Source: an uncultured Acidobacteriia bacterium (GTDB lineage Bacteria > Acidobacteriota > Terriglobia > Bryobacterales > Bryobacteraceae). Taken from it: a stretch of DNA of 64,000 nucleotides. The position numbers and the translations under genes were made by a program. A model generated the notes under the pieces. The model had not been told where the DNA came from. It made no database searches and saw nothing but the letters and a program-made list of their open reading frames with translations. Location of the stretch: contig CAIKMJ010000005.1 in assembly GCA_903828455.1 (NCBI GenBank), forward strand, positions 1-64,000. The letters run 5' to 3'. Shown here one piece after another: positions 1 to 9,044 of this stretch (position 1 is its first letter; each line of letters begins with the position of its first letter).

Positions 1-635
1 CCGAGCGCATTGTGCGCCGCCGCCGGAATCTGCTGTGTAGCGACTAAAACCGGCTGGGCGAAGAAAAATCCCTGGAAATAGTCGTAGCCGGCGCTTCGGG
101 CCCGTTCCCATTCCTCGCGGGTTTCCACTTTCTCGGCCACGGTGCGAATCCCGCGTGCCCGCGCCCGCTCGAGAATCTTCTCCTGCGTAGCCGGAGGGAT
201 GACCAACACGTCGATCTTCAGCAGGTCCGCCACCTCCAGCAGCGGATCGAGCATTGCGTCTCCGGTATAGTCGTCCAGCGCGATGGAAAAACCCTGCGCC
301 CGCAGCGCCGAGCACGCCGCAAGAACTTCCGCGTCCGGTTCCACGGTCTCGAGGACTTCGATCACCGTGCCCGGCGGCATCGGGAGTTGGCGCCCCATCT
401 CACTGACCAGCAGCGACCGGTCGAAGTTGACCGTGGCCCTTCGCCCGTGCAGCAGCTTCTCAAAGCCGGGCTCAAACAAGCCGTTGGCGATGACGCGGAC
501 CGTCGCGGCTTCGCCGTCCACCTCATCGCAGTGGTCCGACAGGCCCGAACGAAACAGCAGTTCGTAGCCCCAGACGTTCAGTTCACGGTCGAATATGGCC
601 TGGCGCGCAACAAAGGAGTCCATCTCCCAGTTCAT
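1..635 (-). CDS. EAL/HDOD-type cyclic-di-GMP signalling protein (partial, C-terminus outside window)
   Basis: Reading leftward from an ATG at 635 gives an uninterrupted frame to the window edge. The N-terminus (FVARQAIFDRELNVWGYEL) matches the start of the YuxH/CdgJ-like family, in which an EAL domain is followed by an HDOD domain; only the EAL part is inside the window. The EAL signature is degenerate (EVL), but later positions such as ALDDYTGD, LKIDVL and AEKVET are kept. Family knowledge suggests a c-di-GMP-related protein that is often a non-catalytic adaptor. A second in-frame ATG at 623 is possible. It starts 35 bp downstream of thiC on the same strand. Whether it cleaves c-di-GMP cannot be judged from a partial, degenerate domain. 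Confidence 0.85.
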   Translation of the reverse strand, partial: MNWEMDSFVARQAIFDRELNVWGYELLFRSGLSDHCDEVDGEAATVRVIANGLFEPGFEKLLHGRRATVNFDRSLLVSEMGRQLPMPPGTVIEVLETVEPDAEVLAACSALRAQGFSIALDDYTGDAMLDPLLEVADLLKIDVLVIPPATQEKILERARARGIRTVAEKVETREEWERARSAGYDYFQGFFFAQPVLVATQQIPAAAHNAL

Positions 636-670
636 CGGCGGTCCGCCGCCGGAACTTTAGAGACGATGTG

Positions 671-2050
<1,380 letters not shown>

Positions 2051-2059
2051 TTAGCGCCG

Positions 2060-2944
2060 CTACCGTATTCCCGCCTGGGCCAGCATCGTCAGAAACTGTC
2101 CGCGGGTGCGCATGTCGATGGATTCGGTCACCAGCTTTCCGTCGCGTCCGTATAGAAAAGTCTTCGGGATTCCCTCTACTCGATACAGATTGGTTACAGC
2201 GTTGTCGGGATCGATAAGCACCGGATAACTTACCGGTTTGGTCTTCAGGAACGAGCGGACCTTGACCGCCTGCTCATTGGAGATGGCCAGCACCACGAAG
2301 CCCTGGCTCTTGTACTTTCTGTAAAGCGCATCGAGGTCCGGCATTTCCTTCCTGCACGGCGGGCACCAGGTCGCCCAGAAATTGACCGCGACTACCTTGC
2401 CGATGAGGCCTCGCCGCGTCCACTTCCGGCCGTCGAGGTCGGTGAGGGTGAAGTCGGCATCGTCGCGCTCGGCATCGTCGGCGGCGAGTTTGGCCATGGC
2501 CAGGTCGAACTGGCGATTGTTGACCGACGCTTCCATATGTTCGTACTTCACCAGTTGGGCGAGGGCGACGTATGGGGCGGCGACCATGGCCACCGGCATC
2601 CCGGGGCGCGGTTCGGGCGGAAGCGGTTGCACTTCGCGCAGGCATTGTGTCAGCGTCGTGGTGACTTCCCGCAGGGTGTCGCGGCCGAAATCGCCTTCCG
2701 TGGCGAGGCTGGTGAGCCCGGCGGCGAGTTCGAGCTTGTTCGGCGTGACCGGGAGGGCGCGGACTTGCAGCGCGATTTCTCTGGTCGCCTTCGCGCGCGT
2801 CTTATCGGGCAGTTCGCGGAGGCCGCGAATCTTCGCGTAGAGAGGAGCTTCCTGGGCGTTCCAGACGATCTTCGGATCCTGCGCGGCCAGACTCGCCGCC
2901 GCCAGCAGAACGATTGCTGCCGAGCAAAACTTTCGCAACATCAT
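2060..2944 (-). CDS. Secreted TlpA-like thiol-disulfide protein
   Basis: A 294-residue exported protein with an N-terminal signal peptide (hydrophobic residues 8-21, likely cleavage near SLAAQ). Residues about 25-155 are helical and without a recognised domain; residues about 163-294 form a TlpA/ResA/AhpC-TSA type thioredoxin fold with the redox motif W193-CPPC (Cys194 and Cys197), preceded by VVAVNFWAT. Proteins of this type reduce periplasmic disulfides or serve cytochrome c maturation. It is the first gene of a short leftward run (this gene, thiC, the EAL protein), diverging from the histidine kinase at 3079. The link to thiamine synthesis may be only transcriptional. Confidence 0.88.
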   Translation of the reverse strand: MMLRKFCSAAIVLLAAASLAAQDPKIVWNAQEAPLYAKIRGLRELPDKTRAKATREIALQVRALPVTPNKLELAAGLTSLATEGDFGRDTLREVTTTLTQCLREVQPLPPEPRPGMPVAMVAAPYVALAQLVKYEHMEASVNNRQFDLAMAKLAADDAERDDADFTLTDLDGRKWTRRGLIGKVVAVNFWATWCPPCRKEMPDLDALYRKYKSQGFVVLAISNEQAVKVRSFLKTKPVSYPVLIDPDNAVTNLYRVEGIPKTFLYGRDGKLVTESIDMRTRGQFLTMLAQAGIR

Positions 2945-3078
2945 CTCCCCTCACGTTACACCGATTCGCGGCCTCCCGGCTCACTCCCCGCGGGATTCCG
3001 GAATACGCGTCGGGCCGCGCACCGGCCGTCCGATTCCATCGCTATACTCAAACCGTGTGCCGTGCCTGAGTTTCCGGC

Positions 3079-5001
3079 ATGTTGCGCACGGCGAAAACGA
3101 GCGTGTCGTCCTCCATCGCGAACAACCCGTCAGACCGCGCCGCTAACCGCGGCGGGCGAACGCGTGCGTACGCAATTCTCGTTGCGCTGGTGCTTGGATC
3201 GGCATTGCTGGGCATCGTCCTCAGCTGGACCGCGTTTGGCCGGCAGATCGACAACTACGCTTACGACTTTCTTTTTCGGCTCGAACAGCCTGCGCCGTGG
3301 CAGCCTTCGTCCATCATCCTTGCCATCGACGAAAAGACGCTGGCGCGCTACGGCGGCATTAACGGAATGCGCGGCGCGCTTGCCGAAGGGCTGGAGCGCA
3401 TTCGCGACGCGAAGCCGGCGGCGGTGGCGGTCGATATCATTCTGGCCGAACCGGGCGATCCCGCTGCCGACGCGCGGCTGGAAAAGGCCTTCGCCGGAAC
3501 AAAGAATCTGGTGCTCTCCTGCGATCTGCTGCCTGACGCGAGCGGGTGGGAAGATCCGATAGAGCGATTCCGGAAGTCGGCGATTGCCGTCGGTCAGGTG
3601 CATGCGGATCTGGATAAGTACGATGCCGTGAGCCGCGATATTCCGCTGGAAAAGGCTGCTGCCCGCCAGCGCCGCTGGGCCTTGTCGCTGGCTGCGTTTG
3701 CCGCGGCGCGCGGCGCCGATGTGGTGGAATCGCCGGACGATCTTACCGTCGGCGCGACGCGCATTCCTTCTTCGATTGCCGAGGGCCGCGTGCTGAGAAT
3801 CCGCTACGCGCCGATCGCGATGGGCGGCATTCCGGCGGTTTCGATTGCCGAACTGGCGGATCATCCGGAAATGGGCGCGAGGTTCGTCGGCAAGGTGGTC
3901 TTTGCCGGCCTCACCGCGCAGAATGCGGTGCGGGACAGATGGATGACTCCCTATTCGAACGGCGTCATCATGCCAGGAATTGAAATGAACGCCAATGTTT
4001 ACGAGACGCTGGCGCGGCAGGCGTTTCTGACGGATGCGCCGGCAGCCTGGGTCGCACTGGCTTGTCTCCTGCTGGCGAGTGCGACGGGCGCGGCTTACGC
4101 GATGACCTCCGGCTGGCTGGTCAACGCAGCTGCCGTCGCGATTCTGGCGGCCTCTCAGGCGGTGCCCGCTATCGCATTTGCCGAAGCCAGTGTCTGGCCC
4201 TGGTTGCCGGGGACGCTCGCCGCCGGGTTCGCGATCGCCGCTTCCGCGGCGTGGCGCCACCTGCTGGTGCGGCGGCAACTGGCAACGGCGCAGAGCGAAA
4301 AGACGCGGTATCAGAAAGCCATGCAGTTCGTGACCCATGAAATGCGCACGCCGCTGACGGCCATTCAGGGTTCGAGCGAGATGATTTCCCGCTACGCCTC
4401 GATGCCGGAAGCCAAACGAACCCAGATGGCGCAACTGATCAACGCCGAATCGAAGCGGCTGGCGAGGATGATCGAGACCTTCCTCAGCGTGGAGCGGCTT
4501 TCGGCCGGACAACTGGAACTGAAGCACGAACGTTTTGCGCTGAGCGACCTCGTGGAAACCTGCGCAACTCGCGCCCGCGCGCTGGCGGAGCGGAAGAACA
4601 TCGAAATCGCCGTGGCGCCGCTGCCCCCAGCCGACCTGATCGGGGACCGTGAACTGATGGAGTATGCTCTCTACAACCTCCTCACCAACGCGGTGAAATA
4701 TTCGCCCCCCGAGACACGAGTCAGTGTCTTCGGAGAAGATGAAAGAGGAGACCGCGTGCGCCTCTCCGTGGAAGACCAGGGGATTGGGATGGATAAGACC
4801 GAAGCCAGCCGCATTTTCGAACGTTTTTACCGCACGAAGAGCGCCGAGCAATCGGGGGAAGCCGGTACCGGCATCGGCCTCTCCATCGTCGAACAAATCG
4901 TTGTCACCCACGGCGGGCGGATTCAGGTGGAATCGGAGCCCGGCAAAGGCTCGACGTTTACCATGACGCTGAAAAGCGCGGCTCATGAGCGCACCGCATG
5001 A
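3079..5001 (+). CDS. CHASE2-domain sensor histidine kinase
   Basis: A 640-residue membrane kinase. One membrane segment (about 31-52) leads into an extracellular CHASE2 domain (about 55-310; note IILAIDEKTLARYGG and VDIILAEPGDP), followed by three closely spaced membrane helices (about 322-392). The cytoplasmic part has a HisKA dimerisation domain with phospho-acceptor His420 in THEMRTPL, then an HATPase_c domain with an N box (LYNLLTNAVKYS), G1 (DQGIGMD) and G2 (GTGIGLSI). The gene overlaps the next one by four bases (ATGA at 4998), so kinase and regulator are translationally coupled and very likely partners. CHASE2 ligands are unknown in general. No strong ribosome site precedes the chosen ATG. 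Confidence 0.95.
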   Translation: MLRTAKTSVSSSIANNPSDRAANRGGRTRAYAILVALVLGSALLGIVLSWTAFGRQIDNYAYDFLFRLEQPAPWQPSSIILAIDEKTLARYGGINGMRGALAEGLERIRDAKPAAVAVDIILAEPGDPAADARLEKAFAGTKNLVLSCDLLPDASGWEDPIERFRKSAIAVGQVHADLDKYDAVSRDIPLEKAAARQRRWALSLAAFAAARGADVVESPDDLTVGATRIPSSIAEGRVLRIRYAPIAMGGIPAVSIAELADHPEMGARFVGKVVFAGLTAQNAVRDRWMTPYSNGVIMPGIEMNANVYETLARQAFLTDAPAAWVALACLLLASATGAAYAMTSGWLVNAAAVAILAASQAVPAIAFAEASVWPWLPGTLAAGFAIAASAAWRHLLVRRQLATAQSEKTRYQKAMQFVTHEMRTPLTAIQGSSEMISRYASMPEAKRTQMAQLINAESKRLARMIETFLSVERLSAGQLELKHERFALSDLVETCATRARALAERKNIEIAVAPLPPADLIGDRELMEYALYNLLTNAVKYSPPETRVSVFGEDERGDRVRLSVEDQGIGMDKTEASRIFERFYRTKSAEQSGEAGTGIGLSIVEQIVVTHGGRIQVESEPGKGSTFTMTLKSAAHERTA

Positions 5002-6311
5002 CTGAATCGATTCTGCTGGTGGAAGACGACCCGAGCGTCCGGACCACCATTTCGACTTTCCTCGAGATGGAAGGCTTCGAAGTGGAGGCCGTATCCAGCA
5101 CACGCGACGCCATACGCCGGCTCTCGGAGACGCCTTACTCTCTCGTCATTTCCGACATTTATATCGACGACCGGACCGGCATCGACGTCCTGATGGCGGC
5201 GCGGCAGCAGTACGCGAACTGTTCGGTGATTCTCATGACGGGGCGCGGCACGATGGAGACCGTGATGGCCGCGACGCGCAACGGCGCGTTCGATTACCTG
5301 GCCAAGCCCTTCGAACTGGATACGCTGCTCGAAGCGGTGCGGCGGGCGATTGCCGCGCGTGAACCGGCGGACGACGAGACCGAGGCCGAAGAGCTTCCCG
5401 AAAGCGAAATGATCGGCAGTTCCGCCGGGATGGTGGAAATTTATAAGACCGTTTCGCGCGTGGCGCCGACCGATGCCACCGTCATTATTGAAGGCGAAAC
5501 CGGAACCGGCAAAGAGCTGATCGCGCGTATGATCCATCGCTTCAGCCAGAGGGCTTCGCAGCCCTTCGTGCCGGTGGACTGCTCGGCGATTCCGGCGGCG
5601 CTGCTCGAAAGCGAACTGTTCGGTGCCATGAAAGGCGCCTTCACCGGAGCGGACCGCGACCGGGTGGGCGTGTTCGAATCGGCCAACCGCGGGACGGTGT
5701 TTCTGGATGAAATTGGTGAAATTGACGCCGCGTTCCAGGTGCGGCTGCTGCGCTTCCTGCAGGAGCGGGCGATCCGGCCGGTGGGCGCGTCGCGGGAAAA
5801 GCAGGTGGATGTCCGGGTGGTGGCGGCCACGAACCGCGACCTCCAGAAGATGGTGGAAGAGGGCAAGTTCCGCGAGGACCTCTGGTTCCGCCTGAATGTG
5901 GTGCGGCTGACGCTGCCCCCGCTGCGCGAACGCCGCGTGGACGTGCCGCTGCTGACCCACTACTTCCTGAATAAGTACAACAACCGGTACAACCGCGATG
6001 TGAAGCTGACCGAATCCGGGCTTGCGACGCTGCGGGATTTCACGTGGCCGGGCAACGTGCGGCAACTGCAACACCTGATTGAGCGGCTGACGATTCTGGC
6101 GCCGAATGACCGCATCGATGCCGAGGCGGTGCATGACGCGGTTTCGGCCATGGAGCCAGGCGCGCCGGGCGGGGAAACGCTGGCCGATACGGAGACCGAA
6201 CAGATCCGCCGCGTGCTGGCGGCGACGGGCGGCAACAAGAGCCGGGCGGCGCAGATCCTCGGCATCGAACGGAAGACGCTGTACCGCAAACTGGAGCGCA
6301 TGAAGCTGTAA
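4998..6311 (+). CDS. NtrC-family sigma-54-dependent response regulator
   Basis: A 437-residue activator with all three expected domains. The receiver (1-115) has acidic pocket residues Glu9/Asp10/Asp11, phospho-acceptor Asp53 (ISDIYID) and Lys103 (LAKPFE). The AAA+ domain (about 137-360) has Walker A GETGTGKE at 166-173, the sigma-54-contacting GAFTGA loop at 213-218, Walker B TVFLDEIGE near 233 and an arginine-finger region around FREDLWFRLNV. The C-terminal Fis-type helix-turn-helix reads NKSRAAQILGIERKTLYRKL. When phosphorylated by its coupled CHASE2 kinase it should remodel RpoN polymerase at distant enhancers. Its targets are not evident from position alone. Confidence 0.97.
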   Translation: MTESILLVEDDPSVRTTISTFLEMEGFEVEAVSSTRDAIRRLSETPYSLVISDIYIDDRTGIDVLMAARQQYANCSVILMTGRGTMETVMAATRNGAFDYLAKPFELDTLLEAVRRAIAAREPADDETEAEELPESEMIGSSAGMVEIYKTVSRVAPTDATVIIEGETGTGKELIARMIHRFSQRASQPFVPVDCSAIPAALLESELFGAMKGAFTGADRDRVGVFESANRGTVFLDEIGEIDAAFQVRLLRFLQERAIRPVGASREKQVDVRVVAATNRDLQKMVEEGKFREDLWFRLNVVRLTLPPLRERRVDVPLLTHYFLNKYNNRYNRDVKLTESGLATLRDFTWPGNVRQLQHLIERLTILAPNDRIDAEAVHDAVSAMEPGAPGGETLADTETEQIRRVLAATGGNKSRAAQILGIERKTLYRKLERMKL

Positions 6312-6374
6312 ATTTCGCAGCGAATCCGGGCACCAGCGGCCGGTTTGCGGGTGACGTTGATAAAATCCCTTAAA

Positions 6375-7241
6375 ATGCAGCGCTTTCGCATCGGAGCCAT
6401 CACCGACGAGTTTTCCCAGGACCTTGTCGTGGCGGTCGGGGCCATGCGCGAACTCGGGATGAAGGGCGCGGAACTGCGAATGATCGGCGGCCGCAACATC
6501 ATGGATCTCACCGACAGTGAGATCGATAGCGCTGTGGCGATCCTGCGTGATAACGGGCTTCAGGTGGTCTCGATTGCTTCTCCGCTGCTGAAGTGTACGA
6601 TGCCGAAAGCGCCGGAACTCGACGCGCGCTTCGAGCATCTGCGGTTCGCCTCCGACCACAAATGGGATGACCAGCCGCAGCTGGCCGACCGCGCGTTTGA
6701 GATTGCGCTGCGAACGGGCGCGAAAATTGTGCGGGTGTTTTCCTGCTGGCGGGTGGTGCGGCCGGAGGAGGTTTTCGAGCGCGTGGTGGATTCCCTGCAG
6801 GATCTCTCCGACCGGGCCGAGAAGCACGGGTTGATTATCGGGCTCGAGAACGAGCCTTCGTGCAATATCGCGACGGCGCAGGAGACGGCCTCGATTCTGG
6901 CGGCGATTGACCATCCGAATCTGCAACTGGTGTGGGATCCGGCGAACGCCTATATCTCTGGTGAGAATCCATTCCCCGGCGGCTACAAACTGCTCGACAC
7001 CAGCCGCGTGGCGCACGTTCATGCCAAGGATTGCACGCTGGAGGATCACAAGCCTGTCTGGGAACCGTTGGGTGAGGGCGATCTGGACTGGCAGGGGCAG
7101 ATCGACGCACTGGCCGAGGACGGGTACGAGGGGTTTATCCATCTGGACACGCACTGGGAAGGCCCGGGCGGCGACCGGCTGGAGGGATCGCGCATCTGCA
7201 CTCGCAATCTGCGGAAGCTGATCGAGGCGACGGCGCTTTAG
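6375..7241 (+). CDS. Sugar phosphate isomerase/epimerase-like TIM barrel (AP endonuclease 2 family)
   Basis: A cytoplasmic protein of 288 residues from the ATG at 6375, where family homology begins (MQRFRIGAITDEFSQD). In-frame TTG 6345 and GTG 6351 are alternatives. The family signature of metal-binding acids and histidines on barrel strands is visible: GLENEPS (Glu), VWDPANAY (Asp), VAHVHAKD (His), GEGDLDW (Glu/Asp) and FIHLDTHWE. Members of this fold isomerise or epimerise sugars, including inositol and tagatose-type substrates, using a divalent metal. No neighbouring sugar operon indicates the substrate. It follows the sigma-54 activator by 63 bp and may be read through from it. Confidence 0.88.
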   Translation: MQRFRIGAITDEFSQDLVVAVGAMRELGMKGAELRMIGGRNIMDLTDSEIDSAVAILRDNGLQVVSIASPLLKCTMPKAPELDARFEHLRFASDHKWDDQPQLADRAFEIALRTGAKIVRVFSCWRVVRPEEVFERVVDSLQDLSDRAEKHGLIIGLENEPSCNIATAQETASILAAIDHPNLQLVWDPANAYISGENPFPGGYKLLDTSRVAHVHAKDCTLEDHKPVWEPLGEGDLDWQGQIDALAEDGYEGFIHLDTHWEGPGGDRLEGSRICTRNLRKLIEATAL

Positions 7242-7680
7242 GACGGGTAAGCAAGGTCGCGGGGCTCGGGATTGGAGCGGAAGCTGAAATTGCCGAGCGT
7301 TTGTTTTCAGATACTTCTCAGGTTCGTTTCGCAAAAATACATCCTGGCGAGGAGGCGGCAGGAGGCATCCGGCGTCCGGGTTCCTGCCGGAACGCGAGTC
7401 GCGCCCATGTGTGTTTTCAGCCACTCGACGGGATGAATCCCAATCTTTCGATTTCGGGCGGCCCCCGCGTGTGTGAGACGTTTTCGGGCGAATTGTGGCC
7501 GGGCAGGGCATTCGGCCTCATTATCGACCAGCAAAGGATGCGAACTCCCTCGAGGACGCCGGTTTTCCTTTTGGTATCAATCGTTTAGATTTCCTGAACT
7601 GTTGAACCGGGAGTGCTTCGCGATACGGTAGTCCGTGAAGAAGCATCGTGCAGTCGAACTTGGCCAGCGTGAATATGGCG
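7242..7680. other. Intergenic region without a recognised gene
   Basis: This 439-bp stretch between two convergent genes holds no frame that resembles a known protein. A weak hairpin with 7-bp arms at 7357-7363 and 7382-7388 lies in it, without a T tract. Several short frames exist on both strands but none has a ribosome site or family resemblance. It is likely the joint 3' region of the isomerase-like gene and the toxin gene, possibly with eroded coding sequence. Confidence 0.5.
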
Positions 7681-8055
7681 CTACCAGACGGTGGCGGCGT
7701 ACTCGGCGCGAATCTTCCGGTCCTTGCTGATCAGATTTGCCGAGGTAGCCTGCGCATGCGCGACAATCATGCGATCGAAGGGGTCGCGGGTCCAGCCGTG
7801 GCGGTAGGATGCGCGGATAACTTCGTCGAATGCCAGCGAGCAAAGGCGCAGCCCGATATCGCGTCGCAGCGAGGCGAGAATTTCCTCGGGGCCTGCAGTG
7901 ATCTGCCCCAGTTCTTCGAGCAACCGGATTTCGAGCAGCACTGCGGGTGAAATGAGCAGGCTGGAGGATTCGATCTCGCGAATGGCGGCTTCCGACAGCT
8001 TGTCGACAGCGCCTGCGTAGAGCCAGACGGCGGCGTGCGTATCGAGGTAAGTCAA
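7681..8055 (-). CDS. PIN-domain toxin (VapC-like ribonuclease)
   Basis: A 124-residue PIN-fold endoribonuclease, the toxin half of a type II pair. The acidic active site is readable: Asp in TYLDTHAAVWL at the N-terminus, Glu in SPAVLLEIRLLEELG, and Asp residues in TRDPFDRMIVAHA and SKDRKIRAEYAA. These are the metal ligands of the family. The preferred start is TTG 8055, which overlaps the antitoxin stop as TTGA and places the conserved strand at residue 2; GTG 8070 is the alternative. The four-base overlap implies translational coupling. RNA target unknown. Confidence 0.87.
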   Translation of the reverse strand: MTYLDTHAAVWLYAGAVDKLSEAAIREIESSSLLISPAVLLEIRLLEELGQITAGPEEILASLRRDIGLRLCSLAFDEVIRASYRHGWTRDPFDRMIVAHAQATSANLISKDRKIRAEYAATVW

Positions 8056-8294
8056 ATGTGAGGCGTCCACTCGCCGGACCAGTCGGTCTCCACCAGGTCT
8101 TCGGGGTCGCCAACGATGCAATCGCGCTTGCGCAGCCGGGCCAGTTTTGAGGATGGCTGGCCGGTCGCTGGCTGTTCGGCAATGATGCGCAGGATGCGAC
8201 CCTTGCGAACCACCTCGACTGGCTCGCCAGAGGCCAGAACGGCGTCGAGAATGTTATAGACGTCCTCGCGCAGGTGGGAAGCGGTGATTGGCAT
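8052..8294 (-). CDS. Phd/YefM-type antitoxin
   Basis: An 80-residue antitoxin placed directly before the PIN toxin. The N-terminal half (MPITASHLREDVYNILDAVL, then PVEVVRKGRILRII) has the beta-alpha pattern of Phd/YefM DNA-binding antitoxins; the acidic, tryptophan-bearing tail (LVETDWSGEWTPHI) is the usual toxin-wrapping segment. Such proteins neutralise the toxin and, with it, repress their own promoter. A perfect 11-bp inverted repeat 22 bp upstream of the start (8316-8344) is the natural candidate operator. Confidence 0.87.
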   Translation of the reverse strand: MPITASHLREDVYNILDAVLASGEPVEVVRKGRILRIIAEQPATGQPSSKLARLRKRDCIVGDPEDLVETDWSGEWTPHI

Positions 8295-8315
8295 AGCGGT
8301 GACTGCCAGTATTAT

Positions 8316-8344
8316 CGCACGTACGACTGCATATCGTACGTGCG
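8316..8344 (-). promoter_or_regulatory. Palindromic operator of the toxin-antitoxin pair
   Basis: A perfect inverted repeat, arms CGCACGTACGA (8316-8326) and TCGTACGTGCG (8334-8344), separated by 7 bp. It sits between the end of the DUF4136 gene (8348) and the antitoxin start (8294). Reading leftward, GATAAT follows directly and could act as a -10 box, so a protein bound to the palindrome would block the promoter. No T tract follows, so an operator is more likely than a terminator. Confidence 0.7.
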
Positions 8345-8347
8345 ACC

Positions 8348-8881
8348 CTATTGCCCTCGCCGCACGGGCAATTTCGGATATTTGTCGATGGTCTTGCGCG
8401 CCATGTCGTCGAGTTTTGCCTCCACTTTGGAGGCGTCGCTCTTCTCCTCACGCGCAATTCCGCGCCAGACGAGCATCCGGGTAGACGGATCGCGCAGGTC
8501 GATCACAAGCGTGCCTTCGGTGTAGGGGACGCGAACCACGCGGGTGCCCCAGCCGCGCCAGCCGGCCGGATAGGCTTCGGTCTCGACCTTGCCGACTGCG
8601 CCGAGTGTGAAGGTCACGTTGAGATCGGACTTGCCGGATTCCACGTAGGTAAGGCCTTTGGCTTCGAGGCCGGCGCGGATGTCGGCTTCCAGGCGATGGC
8701 GGATGATGTCGTTATTGAGCGACGGATTGCGGCTGTTGAGGCGTGCGTCGCGGATGGCGAAGGTGTGGAAGCGGTTGAAATCGACGCCGGAATCGGACTC
8801 GATCTCGATCTTCTGTGCGAAGCCGGAAGGTGACAGAAGAAACGCGAGCGCAAAGCTCAGGGCGGCAAATTTGATCATCAA
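8348..8881 (-). CDS. DUF4136 secreted/periplasmic protein
   Basis: A 177-residue exported protein with a signal peptide (MMIKFAALSFALAFLLSPSGFAQ split into basic, hydrophobic and AQ cleavage parts). The mature part matches the DUF4136 layout: DFNRFHTFAI near the start, LEADIRAGLEAKGL, a segment on DLNVTFTLG, GTLVIDLRDPSTRMLVWRGIA and a C-terminal helix. DUF4136 proteins are often lipoproteins in other phyla; here there is no lipobox cysteine. Function is unknown. It is upstream of, and on the same strand as, the toxin-antitoxin pair but is separated from it by the operator. Confidence 0.85.
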   Translation of the reverse strand: MMIKFAALSFALAFLLSPSGFAQKIEIESDSGVDFNRFHTFAIRDARLNSRNPSLNNDIIRHRLEADIRAGLEAKGLTYVESGKSDLNVTFTLGAVGKVETEAYPAGWRGWGTRVVRVPYTEGTLVIDLRDPSTRMLVWRGIAREEKSDASKVEAKLDDMARKTIDKYPKLPVRRGQ

Positions 8882-9044
8882 GCCGAATCTATCACGATTT
8901 GCGCCGGGGTTTTACTCCGGCCCTTCCGCAAGCGGGCCGCAAGCATTTCCGGGGTGCCGCTTCAGCGAGACCGGCCTGTCCGGTGGTGGCTCGCCCGGCG
9001 GGACTGATATAACATTTGGAGATGCAAGGCAGGGAAATCAACGA

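Noticed and set aside
2945-3078. TPP riboswitch expected for the thiC transcript
   Set aside because: The interval is short and I could not find the conserved CUGAGA and ACCUGAUC-like core in the right order.
7357-7388. Hairpin in the gap after the isomerase-like gene as terminator
   Set aside because: Only 7-bp arms, a long loop and no T tract on either strand.
4983-7511. 842-codon open frame antisense to the response regulator and isomerase genes
   Set aside because: It runs through two clearly coding genes on the other strand and has the His/Arg/Gln-rich content of an antisense shadow.
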